Shown: positions 1 through 6,458 of the stretch, one piece after another | How positions within the stretch are numbered: position 1 is the first letter of the stretch | Layout: each line of letters begins with the position of its first letter | Assembly: GCA_038210415.1 (NCBI GenBank) | Contig: JBBQWS010000065.1 | Coordinates: forward strand, 1-15,744 | DNA length: 15,744 nucleotides | Source: JBBQWS01 sp038210415 | Lineage (GTDB): Bacteria; Actinomycetota; Actinomycetes; Prado026 | Direction: 5' to 3' | Position numbers and translations under genes: made by a program | The notes under the pieces: model-generated | Seen by the model: the letters and a program-made list of their open reading frames with translations, nothing else | Database searches by the model: none | Told to the model about the DNA's origin: nothing

Positions 1-185
1 GCGAAGTTGCTCGTCCCCGTTCGGTCGCCGACGTCCCAGGTGAACGGGTCCGGGCGGCCGCAGTCACGCGCCAGTCGGCGCAGGACAGGGTCATGGAGCA
101 GCAACCACGCGTAGGGACCCCCGGACTCCACCGGGTCGCCCGGCGCTGTCGTCAGCGCGAACCCTGTGCGTGTCGTGATGGTCAT
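1..185 (-). CDS. Probable DNA-3-methyladenine glycosylase (HhH-GPD), N-terminal part, cut by window edge
   Basis: An open minus-strand frame starts at an ATG (183-185) and runs off the left edge without a stop, giving 61 residues. The N-terminus reads MTITTRTGFALTT, followed by a segment with HDPVLRRLARDCG and PDPFTW, ending GTSNFA. In actinobacterial DNA-3-methyladenine glycosylase 2-type proteins a similar 'DPVL...G.PDPFTW...G.S.FA' segment precedes the helix-hairpin-helix glycosylase core, which removes alkylated purines in base-excision repair. That core, with its catalytic Asp, lies outside the window, so the call rests on N-terminal resemblance only. The gene is followed upstream by the YCII-domain gene on the same strand, about 66 bases away, so the two could be co-transcribed. 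It could be another protein with a similar N-terminus. Confidence 0.5.
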   Translation of the reverse strand, partial: MTITTRTGFALTTAPGDPVESGGPYAWLLLHDPVLRRLARDCGRPDPFTWDVGDRTGTSNF

Positions 186-251
186 GGAGCGTTAGTGGCG
201 TTGGGCGGGCACGTCTTACCTCGACGGCTTCGGGATCTCCATCCGCAAGTC

Positions 252-569
252 CTACATGCCTGGCTGCGGCAGGACCTCGAGGACCTCGATCGTGCCCACG
301 GCCTTGTGTGGATGACCCTCCAGGGCGGCGTTGAGGGACGCCAGGTCGTCGGCCTGAAGGAACGAGTAGCCGCCCACCCCGCCTGCCGGGCCGGGGTCGC
401 CATCACCCACAGGTTGGGTCGGGGATCCGAAGTCGACAAGCGCGTCGCCGGCCCCGGCGCCCCAGGCCATCCACGCCTCCATGCTCGTCTGCATCGCTTC
501 AGGCGTGGCTGCGGCCATCTGCTCCCCTGCCGACATGGTCGACCGGTACAGAACCAGGTACCTGGGCAT
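252..569 (-). CDS. YCII-domain small protein
   Basis: A 105-residue protein beginning MPRYLVLYRSTMSAGEQM. YCII-related (DGPFAETKE-type) proteins usually open this way, with a short beta strand and a 'Y.VLY' motif. They are small ferredoxin-like-fold proteins of mostly unknown role, often near stress or sigma-factor genes. Here a central Gly/Pro-rich loop (about 48-66) is followed by GGYSFLQADDLASLNAAL and a GHPH segment (about 86-89), matching the family's 'a.s.eeA.ala..hP' C-terminal half. I chose the ATG at 569 because AGGAAGG lies about 7 bases upstream. The longer frame reaching 614 adds 15 residues with no better ribosome site. Family membership is likely; the biochemical role is not predictable. 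Confidence 0.7.
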   Translation of the reverse strand: MPRYLVLYRSTMSAGEQMAAATPEAMQTSMEAWMAWGAGAGDALVDFGSPTQPVGDGDPGPAGGVGGYSFLQADDLASLNAALEGHPHKAVGTIEVLEVLPQPGM

Positions 570-619
570 CGGCTCGCCTTCCTGTTCGCCGGCGCGGACC
601 CGCGCCAAGTGCACTCCCC

Positions 620-814
620 AGCCTTGTCCCTGAGCGTCCCCGCGTCCACCCCATGCTCACTCTGGAGGGCTACGCGATGATCGACGAGCTGGCCCCACGT
701 CACCTTGAGCTGGTCGACGAACTGTTCTGGTCGCCTCTGACCCAAGCCCAAACGGGACAGATGGAGCGCCTCTGCCGCAAACTCATCCAAGCCTCGCCCC
801 AGCAGCGCTGCTGA
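620..814 (+). pseudogene. 5'-truncated MarR-family regulator remnant
   Basis: A short frame ending with TGA at 812-814 encodes, from an internal ATG at 653, MLTLEGYAMIDELAPRHLEL and then a helical tail containing LTQAQTGQMERLCRKLIQ. This matches the end of the wing and the C-terminal dimerisation helices of MarR regulators ('LT.eG...id...p.H...e..l...Lt..e...l..LLrkL'). The N-terminal helix and the winged helix-turn-helix are missing: the frame upstream of about 620 has no MarR-like sequence and runs into the promoter side of the YCII gene. The remnant therefore cannot bind DNA as a normal MarR protein. I infer a deletion relic. The neighbouring acetyltransferase may once have been part of the same locus, but nothing in the sequence proves that. 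Confidence 0.5.
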
Positions 815-1255
815 ACGTCGATGCCCTCGGCTTCGAAGCCCGGGGTGCCAACCCCGGGCCGTTGGCCGGTCGACAGTCATGCGAGTGATCCTGCTGGTCA
901 CCAGTGTCGAGGTGGTAGAGGCGTTTGCCGGTCTCAGCGCCGAGGTTGGTCTGATACGAGTCATCCCAGATCGGCCGGTACGACGGGCGCGCAGCGAGAA
1001 TCTGGGAAGCGACGTCGGCCCTTCGCCAGCCCATGATCGGCAGGTGCAACCAGGCGACTTTGCTCCCTTGTGATCCTCGATCCGCTTCGGGTCGGAGATC
1101 TCCCCCGCGTCCGGCGACCGGACAGAGTGCCGGGATGCCGTTCCATCGCGCAGCGCAGATCCGCACATGCAGGGCGGTGGTTCCACTCTGCGATCTCTCG
1201 GGCAACCGCAGCGACGAGCCTTCGCGATCTCGTGGGTGGCGGGCATCATCAAGCC
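815..1255. other. 441-base stretch without a confident gene; possible decayed coding on the minus strand
   Basis: No frame here has a recognisable family, start or ribosome site. One minus-strand stretch, about 890-1070, has coding-like composition with G or C at most third codon positions. It includes the residues WLHLPIMGWRRADV and later IWDDSYQTNLGAETGKRLYH. Neither end is intact and I do not recognise it. The GC-rich hairpin at 838-859 is at its left edge. The stretch sits between a truncated MarR gene and an acetyltransferase, so gene debris is the simplest reading. Confidence 0.35.
838..859. terminator. Strong GC hairpin after the MarR remnant
   Basis: A perfect 9-bp stem GCCCGGGGT / ACCCCGGGC with the 4-base loop GCCA starts 23 bases after the stop of the MarR remnant. 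There is no T-run after it, so it is at best an actinobacterial I-shaped terminator without a U-tail. It could have ended transcription of the former MarR gene. Confidence 0.4.
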
Positions 1256-1843
1256 ATGGCAGCAGACGGCGGTGCGTACGGCGTGCGCCCGCTCTCCCGA
1301 GATACCTGGGATGACTTCGCTCGTCTCGTCGAGGCGAGCAATGGCGTCTGGGGTGGATGTTGGTGCATGGGCTTCCACAGCGAGGGGGTGGGCAAGAACC
1401 GCACCGCTGCTGACAACAGGACGGCCAAGCAAGCACATGTTCGCGCCGGGACAGTGCACCAGATCCTGGTCTACGCGGGGGACGAGTGCGTCGGCTGGTG
1501 CCAGTACGGCTCGCCCGCCGAGCTGCCCAACATCAAGAACCCCGGCGCGTACGCCAAGGAGCTTGTGAGGCCGCCGGATTGGCGCATCGGCTGCATCTTC
1601 ACCGGCAACGGTCACCGAGGTAGCGGTGTGGCCCGAGCTGCGGTGGCAGCCGCGCTGGACGCCATCCGCGCCGCCGGGGGCGGCATCGTCGAGGCCTACC
1701 CCGAGCAGGTCGAGGGCCGCCCTCCGCAGCGAGGTGCGTACTTCCATACCGGACCCGAGACCTTGTTCGAAGAGTTCGGCTTCACCCGCGACCGCCAGAT
1801 CGCCAAGTGGCGCTGGGTCATGCACCTGAGGTTGGACGTCTGA
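1256..1843 (+). CDS. GNAT-family N-acetyltransferase
   Basis: A 195-residue cytosolic acetyltransferase. The N-terminal region (about 7-35) contains VRPLSRDTWDDFARLVE and then GVWGGCWCMGFH, a Trp/Cys-rich segment typical of a particular actinobacterial GNAT subfamily. The region VYAGDECVGWCQYG (about 75-88) is the central beta hairpin, and IGCIFTGNGHRGSGVA (about 110-126) carries the acetyl-CoA pyrophosphate-binding Q/R-x-x-G-x-G/A-like loop. The C-terminal FEEFGFTRDRQI matches the family's 'F...GF......' end. The acceptor substrate cannot be predicted. I start at the ATG at 1256, where family similarity begins; the frame is open further upstream but that part looks non-coding. The ribosome site is weak (GGTGGCGGG about 10 bases upstream). 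The gene converges on the ABC permease. Confidence 0.8.
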   Translation: MAADGGAYGVRPLSRDTWDDFARLVEASNGVWGGCWCMGFHSEGVGKNRTAADNRTAKQAHVRAGTVHQILVYAGDECVGWCQYGSPAELPNIKNPGAYAKELVRPPDWRIGCIFTGNGHRGSGVARAAVAAALDAIRAAGGGIVEAYPEQVEGRPPQRGAYFHTGPETLFEEFGFTRDRQIAKWRWVMHLRLDV

Positions 1844-1862
1844 GCACGCCTGACTCCGCCGT

Positions 1863-1890
1863 TCCAGATCGGGATCGTGCAGGATCTGGA
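1863..1890. terminator. Hairpin between convergent GNAT and ABC permease genes
   Basis: A perfect 8-bp inverted repeat, TCCAGATC (1863-1870) and GATCTGGA (1883-1890), encloses a 12-base loop. It lies 19 bases after the acetyltransferase stop and 51 bases beyond the end of the permease gene. Its position between two converging genes suggests a bidirectional terminator, though no T-tract is present. Confidence 0.4.
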
Positions 1891-1941
1891 CAGCTCACGT
1901 TCGGCACCTCGTGGCGTCGTTGGAGAGGCTCTGGGAGCTGT

Positions 1942-2706
1942 CTACTGCCAGCGGAAGAAGCGGGCGGACAGGGCGGTGGCGATGATGAGGATGGCGCTGA
2001 GAACGATGACGTCGAGACGAAGGCTGGCCCAGGGTGCGTCGAACCACAGTCCGCGCAGGAGTTTGACGACGTAGGTCAGTGGGATGAAGTCGGTGACATG
2101 GCGCAGTCCGGGCGGCAACAGCTCGAGCGGCAGAGAAGCGCCGGACAGGAACATCATCGGGTAGGCCAGGACCATCCCGACGGTTTGGGCGACCCGTGCG
2201 GTGGGGGCGAGGCTGGCCAGCAGATAGCCCAGGGCGAAGAAGGACAGGGCGCTGATCGTGAAGCCGGCGAGGACGGCGGGGATGCTGCCGACCGGGCGCG
2301 TCCCGAACGCCACCGCTCCGACCACGATGAGCAGGACGGTGCCGGTGAGGGTCATCAGGAAGTAGGCGGCCACGTCGGCGATCAGGTAGGTCAGCGGCCG
2401 CAGCGGGGTCACCCGGTAGCGGCGCAGGACACCGAGTTCACGGTTGGTGGCGGTCTGGATCGGGATGCCGATCATGGCCACAGTGACGATGACGATGCCG
2501 ATGTAGCCGGGGACGGTGACGTCCATCGACCCGCGCCCGCCGAACACCTCTTGGGGCTCGTTGCCGTAGATGGCGCCGAACAGCAGCAGCAACAACGGGG
2601 CGAACGCGATGGTGAAGAAGGTGGCCACCGGCTCACGGAGGAAGAGCTTCATCTGGACGACCATCAACGGGACCAGCCCACGGTTGGTCTGCGTCAGCGT
2701 GGTCAT
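1942..2706 (-). CDS. ABC-2 type transporter permease (DrrB-like)
   Basis: A 254-residue inner-membrane protein with about six hydrophobic segments. After the N-terminal 'REP' segment (VQMKLFLREPVATFF, about 17-31), the first span contains IAFAPLLLLLFGAIYG. Later spans include GIVIVTVAMIGIPI, LTGTVLLIVVGAVAF, GFTISALSFFALGYLLAS and the C-terminal LDVIVLSAILIIATALS. The motif RELGVLRRYRVTPLRP (about 88-103) is the cytoplasmic coupling-helix region of ABC-2 permeases such as the daunorubicin exporter subunit DrrB, and YPMMFLSGASLPLELLP is the conserved 'FLSG...P...LP' signature. It should form the membrane pore for the ATPase encoded just upstream; the ATPase stop and this ATG overlap as ATGA. 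The substrate (drug, lipid or other export) is unknown. Confidence 0.88.
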   Translation of the reverse strand: MTTLTQTNRGLVPLMVVQMKLFLREPVATFFTIAFAPLLLLLFGAIYGNEPQEVFGGRGSMDVTVPGYIGIVIVTVAMIGIPIQTATNRELGVLRRYRVTPLRPLTYLIADVAAYFLMTLTGTVLLIVVGAVAFGTRPVGSIPAVLAGFTISALSFFALGYLLASLAPTARVAQTVGMVLAYPMMFLSGASLPLELLPPGLRHVTDFIPLTYVVKLLRGLWFDAPWASLRLDVIVLSAILIIATALSARFFRWQ

Positions 2707-3635
2707 GGCGGCGCGTCGCGTATCTGGCGGCCAGTGAGGGCAAGGAAGACGTCCTCCAGGCTGGCCTGCTCGGTGTGCAGGTCGTGGAAGGCCACCCCGG
2801 CCCCGTTGAGGACCTCAAGGATCGGGGCGAGGGACCGGTCGGGCTCGCCGTGCACGATGATCGCGTCGCCGGAGCGCTCCACCCGGGTCACCGTGGCCAG
2901 GGCACGCAGAGCGGCCAAGATGTCGTCGTCTGCTGTCTCGACGGTAAAAGTGACCCGCTGCTCGGCTCCCAGCGACCGGACGAGGTTCGCCGGCGCGTCC
3001 AGGGCCACCACCCGCCCCTGGTCGATGATCATCACCCGGTCGCAGAGCCGTTCCGCCTCCTCCATGAAGTGCGTGGTCAGCACGATGGTCTTGCCCCGAT
3101 CCCGAACACCCCGAACCAGGTCCCAGGTCGCATGTCGGGCCTGAGGGTCCAAACCCGAGGTCAGCTCGTCGAAGAAGATCAGATCGGGATCACCGACCAG
3201 AGCCAACGCGATCGCCAGCCGCTGCCGCTGCCCACCCGACAGGGCCCCCCACGCGACCCGGTCCCGGTCGGTCAGTCCCAGCTCGTCGAGCAAGGCCCCA
3301 TGCGGCAGCGGACGGGAGTAGAACGAGGCGAACAACGCCATCGCCTCGCCGACCCGAATCCGCGCCGGCAGCGCAGACTCCTGCAGCTGTGCGCCCATGC
3401 GCTCACGCAGCGCATCACCCTGGCGCTGCGGATCCAGACCCAGCACCCGGACGACACCCTCGTCCGGGACGCGCAACCCCTCCAGACACTCCACCGTCGT
3501 CGTCTTCCCCGCCCCGTTCGGACCGACGATTCCGAAGACCTCCCCGGCACCGACCTCGAACGAGACCCCATCCACAGCCACGGTCGAGCCATACGTCTTG
3601 CGTAGGCCCACCACGCTCACCACAGCCACCGGCAC
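2703..3635 (-). CDS. ABC transporter ATP-binding protein (DrrA-like)
   Basis: About 310 residues from a GTG at 3635. The only upstream start is a TTG at 3656; GTG codons a few residues further in are also possible, and GGTGG lies just upstream of 3635. Walker A GPNGAGKTT is near residues 38-46, the Q-loop is near 85, the signature LSGGQRQR starts near 132, Walker B LIFFDE is near 152-157, followed by LTSGLDPQARH, and the switch His (TTHFMEE) is near 189. The catalytic Glu is followed by Leu instead of the usual Pro (DELT rather than DEPT), which also occurs in this exporter subfamily. A C-terminal extension of about 80 residues with the ending ASLEDVFLALTGR is the DrrA-type regulatory tail. 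It powers the overlapping permease. The decayed MarR remnant lies further off, so I do not assume it regulates this operon. Confidence 0.9.
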   Translation of the reverse strand: MPVAVVSVVGLRKTYGSTVAVDGVSFEVGAGEVFGIVGPNGAGKTTTVECLEGLRVPDEGVVRVLGLDPQRQGDALRERMGAQLQESALPARIRVGEAMALFASFYSRPLPHGALLDELGLTDRDRVAWGALSGGQRQRLAIALALVGDPDLIFFDELTSGLDPQARHATWDLVRGVRDRGKTIVLTTHFMEEAERLCDRVMIIDQGRVVALDAPANLVRSLGAEQRVTFTVETADDDILAALRALATVTRVERSGDAIIVHGEPDRSLAPILEVLNGAGVAFHDLHTEQASLEDVFLALTGRQIRDAPP

Positions 3636-3695
3636 GAAACCACCGTCGCACCGCAAGATCAGGCGCCGGCAGAGGAGATGGTCCCTGTCGCCACA

Positions 3696-3727
3696 CCGGC
3701 CCTTCGACGAAGCCGGTTTGTTGTCAA
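3696..3727 (-). promoter_or_regulatory. Possible promoter/operator of the ABC exporter operon
   Basis: Reading the minus strand, an exact TTGACA (3722-3727) lies about 87 bases before the proposed ATPase start. Right after it is an imperfect palindrome (3696-3716) with CTTCG/CGAAG arms flanked by CCGG on both sides and one bulged base. A convincing -10 hexamer at 16-18 bases is not visible, so the promoter call is weak. The palindrome could be a repressor operator, or a plus-strand hairpin followed by TTTGTT. Confidence 0.22.
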
Positions 3728-3856
3728 GGACTGGTTTCGGGCGTGCCGGGATCGCCTCTTGGCATGGTGATGCCCGGGGCGCACTTTCGGTCGCGAGTCC
3801 GGGAGCGGCCTATCCGAAGAGCCGGCTGAAGGGGTGTGGGGCCGGTCACGCTGGAG

Positions 3857-3985
3857 TCAGAGACGTGCCCTGGTTGCCCTCCCGGACTCACTCAGGTAGG
3901 TGGTCCTTCCCTGGGCGATCTTCTTGCGGTAGTGGTCACGGCCGGGGTTGTCTCCACGGATCCCCGATGCCCCGTAGCGACCTTT
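3857..3985 (-). pseudogene. Possible IS110-type transposase C-terminal relic
   Basis: A minus-strand frame ending at 3857 reads KKGRYGASGIRGDNPG and then RDHYRKKIAQGRTT before diverging and stopping. The C-terminal part of IS110/IS116-type transposases has a similar pattern, 'iR.dnPgr.YY.rK.aeGKt..eA'. Here the expected continuation (a helix with Ala/Leu-Arg repeats) is not recognisable and the rest of the transposase is absent, so this would be only a fragment. No terminal repeats or target duplications are visible. The frame continues upstream under the sulfatase gene, but that part is a shadow of the sulfatase. The match is short and comes from memory of the family pattern, so confidence is low. 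Confidence 0.28.
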
Positions 3986-4022
3986 CTTGCCAGGCCTCAA
4001 CCCTCGGGCGCCGCGGCTGCTC

Positions 4023-4036
4023 GGGCCGTTCGACCC
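4023..4036. promoter_or_regulatory. DosR/DevR-like box upstream of the sulfatase gene
   Basis: The sequence GGGCCGTTCGACCC fits the palindromic core GGGNCNNNNGNCCC of DosR/DevR-type hypoxia boxes and is followed by T, as are the other two boxes in this window. Its centre is about 139 bases before the sulfatase ATG. A site centred at -42.5 would put transcription start near 4072, with the -10 region at 4060-4065 (GTTGAC), which is poor; shifted by one base it reads TTGACT. The fit is therefore weaker than for the other two boxes. Confidence 0.4.
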
Positions 4037-4168
4037 TACTGACAGTGACCTGGCAGAGAGTTGACTGCTGGATAGCGGCGGCGACGTTCTCGCCGGTTGC
4101 GCACTTCGGAGTCCCTGGGATCTGTGGGCGTTGGGCGCCGCCTGGGTGACGACTGAGAGGTGTCTGCG

Positions 4169-6454
4169 ATGAAGCACGGCTCGTGGATGACAGCGTTGGC
4201 GGCCGCGTCGACAGGGGCGATGGTCGCACTGGGAGCTGATGCAGGCGTGCTCGCGCCTCGCGCGGAGGCGGCTGTCAACCTCCAGCCGAACATCCTGCTG
4301 ATCAACCTCGACGACCTGCGACCGTCCGGCGGCACGCTCGAGGTGATGCCCCAGGTCCGCAGCTGGTTCCAGCAACAGGGTCAGACCTACACCCACAACT
4401 TCCCGAGCACGCCACTGTGCTCGCCGTCCCGGGGCAGCCTGTTCACCGGTCGCTACGGGCACAACAACGGCATCACCGGCAACGGGCTCAACGCCGAGAT
4501 AGCCGCCATGGACCAGGCGGCCACCTTCCAGGGCTACCTGCACTCGGCCGGTTACTCGACGGCGATGGCCGGAAAGTTCATGAACACCGTTCCGTTGAGC
4601 ACGAGCCCCAAGAACTGGGATCACTGGCTGTTCACGACCGGCGGCTACAACGACGTGTCGTACAACGACGACGGGACCATCCGGAAGGTCGCCGGCTACT
4701 ACTCCAACGTGCTCGGCGACGAGGTCGTCCAGGACCTGGACGGCTTCGAGGCCAACGACGCGAAACCGTGGCTGATCTACGTGGCGCCGCAGGCTCCGCA
4801 CGACCCCTTCACGCCGGAGGCGAAGTACGCGAACGCCCCCGTCCCCACCTGGACCCGGCCGGCCAGCTTCAACGAGGCCGACATATCGGACAAGCCATCC
4901 AGCATCAGCTGGCGTCCGCCCGTGAACGTGGCCGCAGCGGACCAGACGCGTGCACAGCAGCTGCGGACCCTGATGTCGGTCGACGACATGGTCGGCAAGA
5001 TCACCGCGGAGATCGACCGTCTCGGTGAGAGCCAGAACACCCTCGCGATCATCACCTCGGACAACGGCTACCTGTGGGGCGAGCACCGGGTGCTCGACAA
5101 GCGCATGCCGTACACCGACAGCGAGACCACGCCGCTGATCATGCGCTGGACCGACCACATCCCAGCCGACACCACGAACGAGAACATGGTCAGCACCGTC
5201 GACATGCTGCCGACACTGCTCGGTGCTGCGGGCGTAACGCCGACGCTCAAGTACCTGCTGGATGGGACCTCGATGCTCACCGGCGCTCGCCGGACGCAGA
5301 TCCTGGTGGAGTACGGGCGGAGCCTGGACGCACCGCTGCCACCCTGGTCCACCGTCATCACCCCGACGGAGCAGTACACCGAGTGGTACGACGCGACGAC
5401 CGGCGCGGTGACCGCCCGGGAGTACTACGACCTACGCGCCGACCCCGACCAGCTCCTCAACCTGCTCGGTGATGCGAACGCGGGCAACGACCCGAACGTG
5501 GGCGACTGGAGCGCGCACCTGGCCGCCCTGCGTCGCTGCGCGGGACAGCAGTGCGTGGTGGCTGGGGAGGTCGAGGGGCCGCCCACCGCAGTCATGGCGG
5601 TCCCGGTCTGCACCGGGCTGACTTGCACGTTCTCCGGGACCGGCTCGTACGACAATGACGGCACCATCGTCGGCTACGGGTGGCAGTTCGGTGACGGCAC
5701 GACCGCCACAGGGGCGACCGTGAGCCACACCTACTCCGGCGCTGGCAGCTACCAGGTGACGCTCACGGTGACCGACAACGAGTACGCCACCGGGACCGCG
5801 ACGCGGACAGCGGTGGTCGGTGCCCCTTCGGCGGCGGCCTACCGGGGCGGTGTGAGGATCTCGGTCAACGCCACGAAGGCCACCGTCGCCATACCTTCGG
5901 CGGTGCGCGCGGGTGACGTCCTGCTGCTCCTCGTGTCGGCCAACGGTGTCGACGCCACGCTGACACCGCCAGCCGGGTGGACGCGGCTACAACGCGTTGC
6001 GGACGGCACGATGCAGTCGGCCGTCTGGTGGCGGTTGGCGACCGCCGCCGACGCCGGGGCCGCCCTCACCGTGACCGCCTCGCGGATCACCAAGACGGAC
6101 GTCCAGCTGCTGGCCTACTCGGGCGTGTCCGCGACGCCGATCGAGGCTTTCTCAGTCGCAACCGAGCCCGGCACCACCGCCAGCCACCGGACGCCGACCG
6201 TGTCGGTGACGACGGCGGGCTCCTGGCTGGTGTCGTACTGGGCCGACAAGACCGGCACCGGCACCGGCTGGACCTCGCCCGCCGGCGTGACCAGGCGCGT
6301 GCAGTCGGTCGGGACCGGCGGTGGCCACATCACGTCGCTGACGGGAGACAGCGGCGGCCTGGTCGCCGTGGGGACCGCGGGTGGGCTGACGGCGACGTCC
6401 AGCACGGCCAACAACATGGCCGCCATGTGGTCGATCGTGCTGGCAGCTCGCTGA
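4169..6454 (+). CDS. Secreted formylglycine-dependent sulfatase with PKD domain
   Basis: A 761-residue exported enzyme. I chose the ATG at 4169 (GAGAGG 8 bases upstream) over the in-frame GTG at 4160. A signal peptide of about 35 residues ends at AEA-AVN. The sulfatase domain (about 40-430) shows the metal-binding NLDDLRP (46-52), the formylglycine signature LCSPSRGSLFTGRYG with Cys84, and TSDNGYLWGEH (about 296-306) with the C-terminal metal and active-site residues. Cys84 must be oxidised to formylglycine before the enzyme can hydrolyse sulfate esters. A PKD domain follows (about 470-550, with YGWQFGDGT and VSHTYSGAGSYQVTLTV). The last 205 residues form a beta-rich domain, also seen in Nocardioides-type surface proteins, probably for binding or anchoring. 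There is no LPXTG or membrane anchor. Its 3' end lies 4 bases from the convergent anSME gene, its likely activator. The sulfated substrate is unknown; glycans are common for such domain layouts. Confidence 0.92.
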   Translation: MKHGSWMTALAAASTGAMVALGADAGVLAPRAEAAVNLQPNILLINLDDLRPSGGTLEVMPQVRSWFQQQGQTYTHNFPSTPLCSPSRGSLFTGRYGHNNGITGNGLNAEIAAMDQAATFQGYLHSAGYSTAMAGKFMNTVPLSTSPKNWDHWLFTTGGYNDVSYNDDGTIRKVAGYYSNVLGDEVVQDLDGFEANDAKPWLIYVAPQAPHDPFTPEAKYANAPVPTWTRPASFNEADISDKPSSISWRPPVNVAAADQTRAQQLRTLMSVDDMVGKITAEIDRLGESQNTLAIITSDNGYLWGEHRVLDKRMPYTDSETTPLIMRWTDHIPADTTNENMVSTVDMLPTLLGAAGVTPTLKYLLDGTSMLTGARRTQILVEYGRSLDAPLPPWSTVITPTEQYTEWYDATTGAVTAREYYDLRADPDQLLNLLGDANAGNDPNVGDWSAHLAALRRCAGQQCVVAGEVEGPPTAVMAVPVCTGLTCTFSGTGSYDNDGTIVGYGWQFGDGTTATGATVSHTYSGAGSYQVTLTVTDNEYATGTATRTAVVGAPSAAAYRGGVRISVNATKATVAIPSAVRAGDVLLLLVSANGVDATLTPPAGWTRLQRVADGTMQSAVWWRLATAADAGAALTVTASRITKTDVQLLAYSGVSATPIEAFSVATEPGTTASHRTPTVSVTTAGSWLVSYWADKTGTGTGWTSPAGVTRRVQSVGTGGGHITSLTGDSGGLVAVGTAGGLTATSSTANNMAAMWSIVLAAR

Positions 6455-6458
6455 GCGA

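Larger units (their letters stand above)
3657..4168. other. 512-base intergenic region between divergent ABC operon and sulfatase
   Basis: No intact gene is seen. Reading from the left, the stretch holds the possible ABC operon promoter/operator (3696-3727), a possible minus-strand transposase relic (about 3857-3985), the DosR-like palindrome (4023-4036) and the sulfatase leader with its ribosome site. Short frames on both strands in this stretch have no recognisable family and no ribosome site. Confidence 0.55.

Noticed and set aside
182..1825. Minus-strand frame of 547 codons spanning the GNAT gene and the debris zone
   Set aside because: It overlaps the acetyltransferase and the YCII gene in the wrong frame, and its translation is low-complexity Arg/Ser/Pro with no domain.
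1807..3144. Plus-strand frame of 445 codons rich in Gly, Asp, Gln and His
   Set aside because: Antisense to the ABC permease and ATPase; the repetitive composition reflects the complement of hydrophobic codons.
3857..5158. Long minus-strand frame (433 codons) across the sulfatase region
   Set aside because: It is antisense to a clearly recognisable sulfatase, has Arg/Val/His-rich composition typical of shadow frames in GC-rich DNA, and no family match. Only its last 40 or so codons, outside the sulfatase gene, are discussed as a possible transposase relic.
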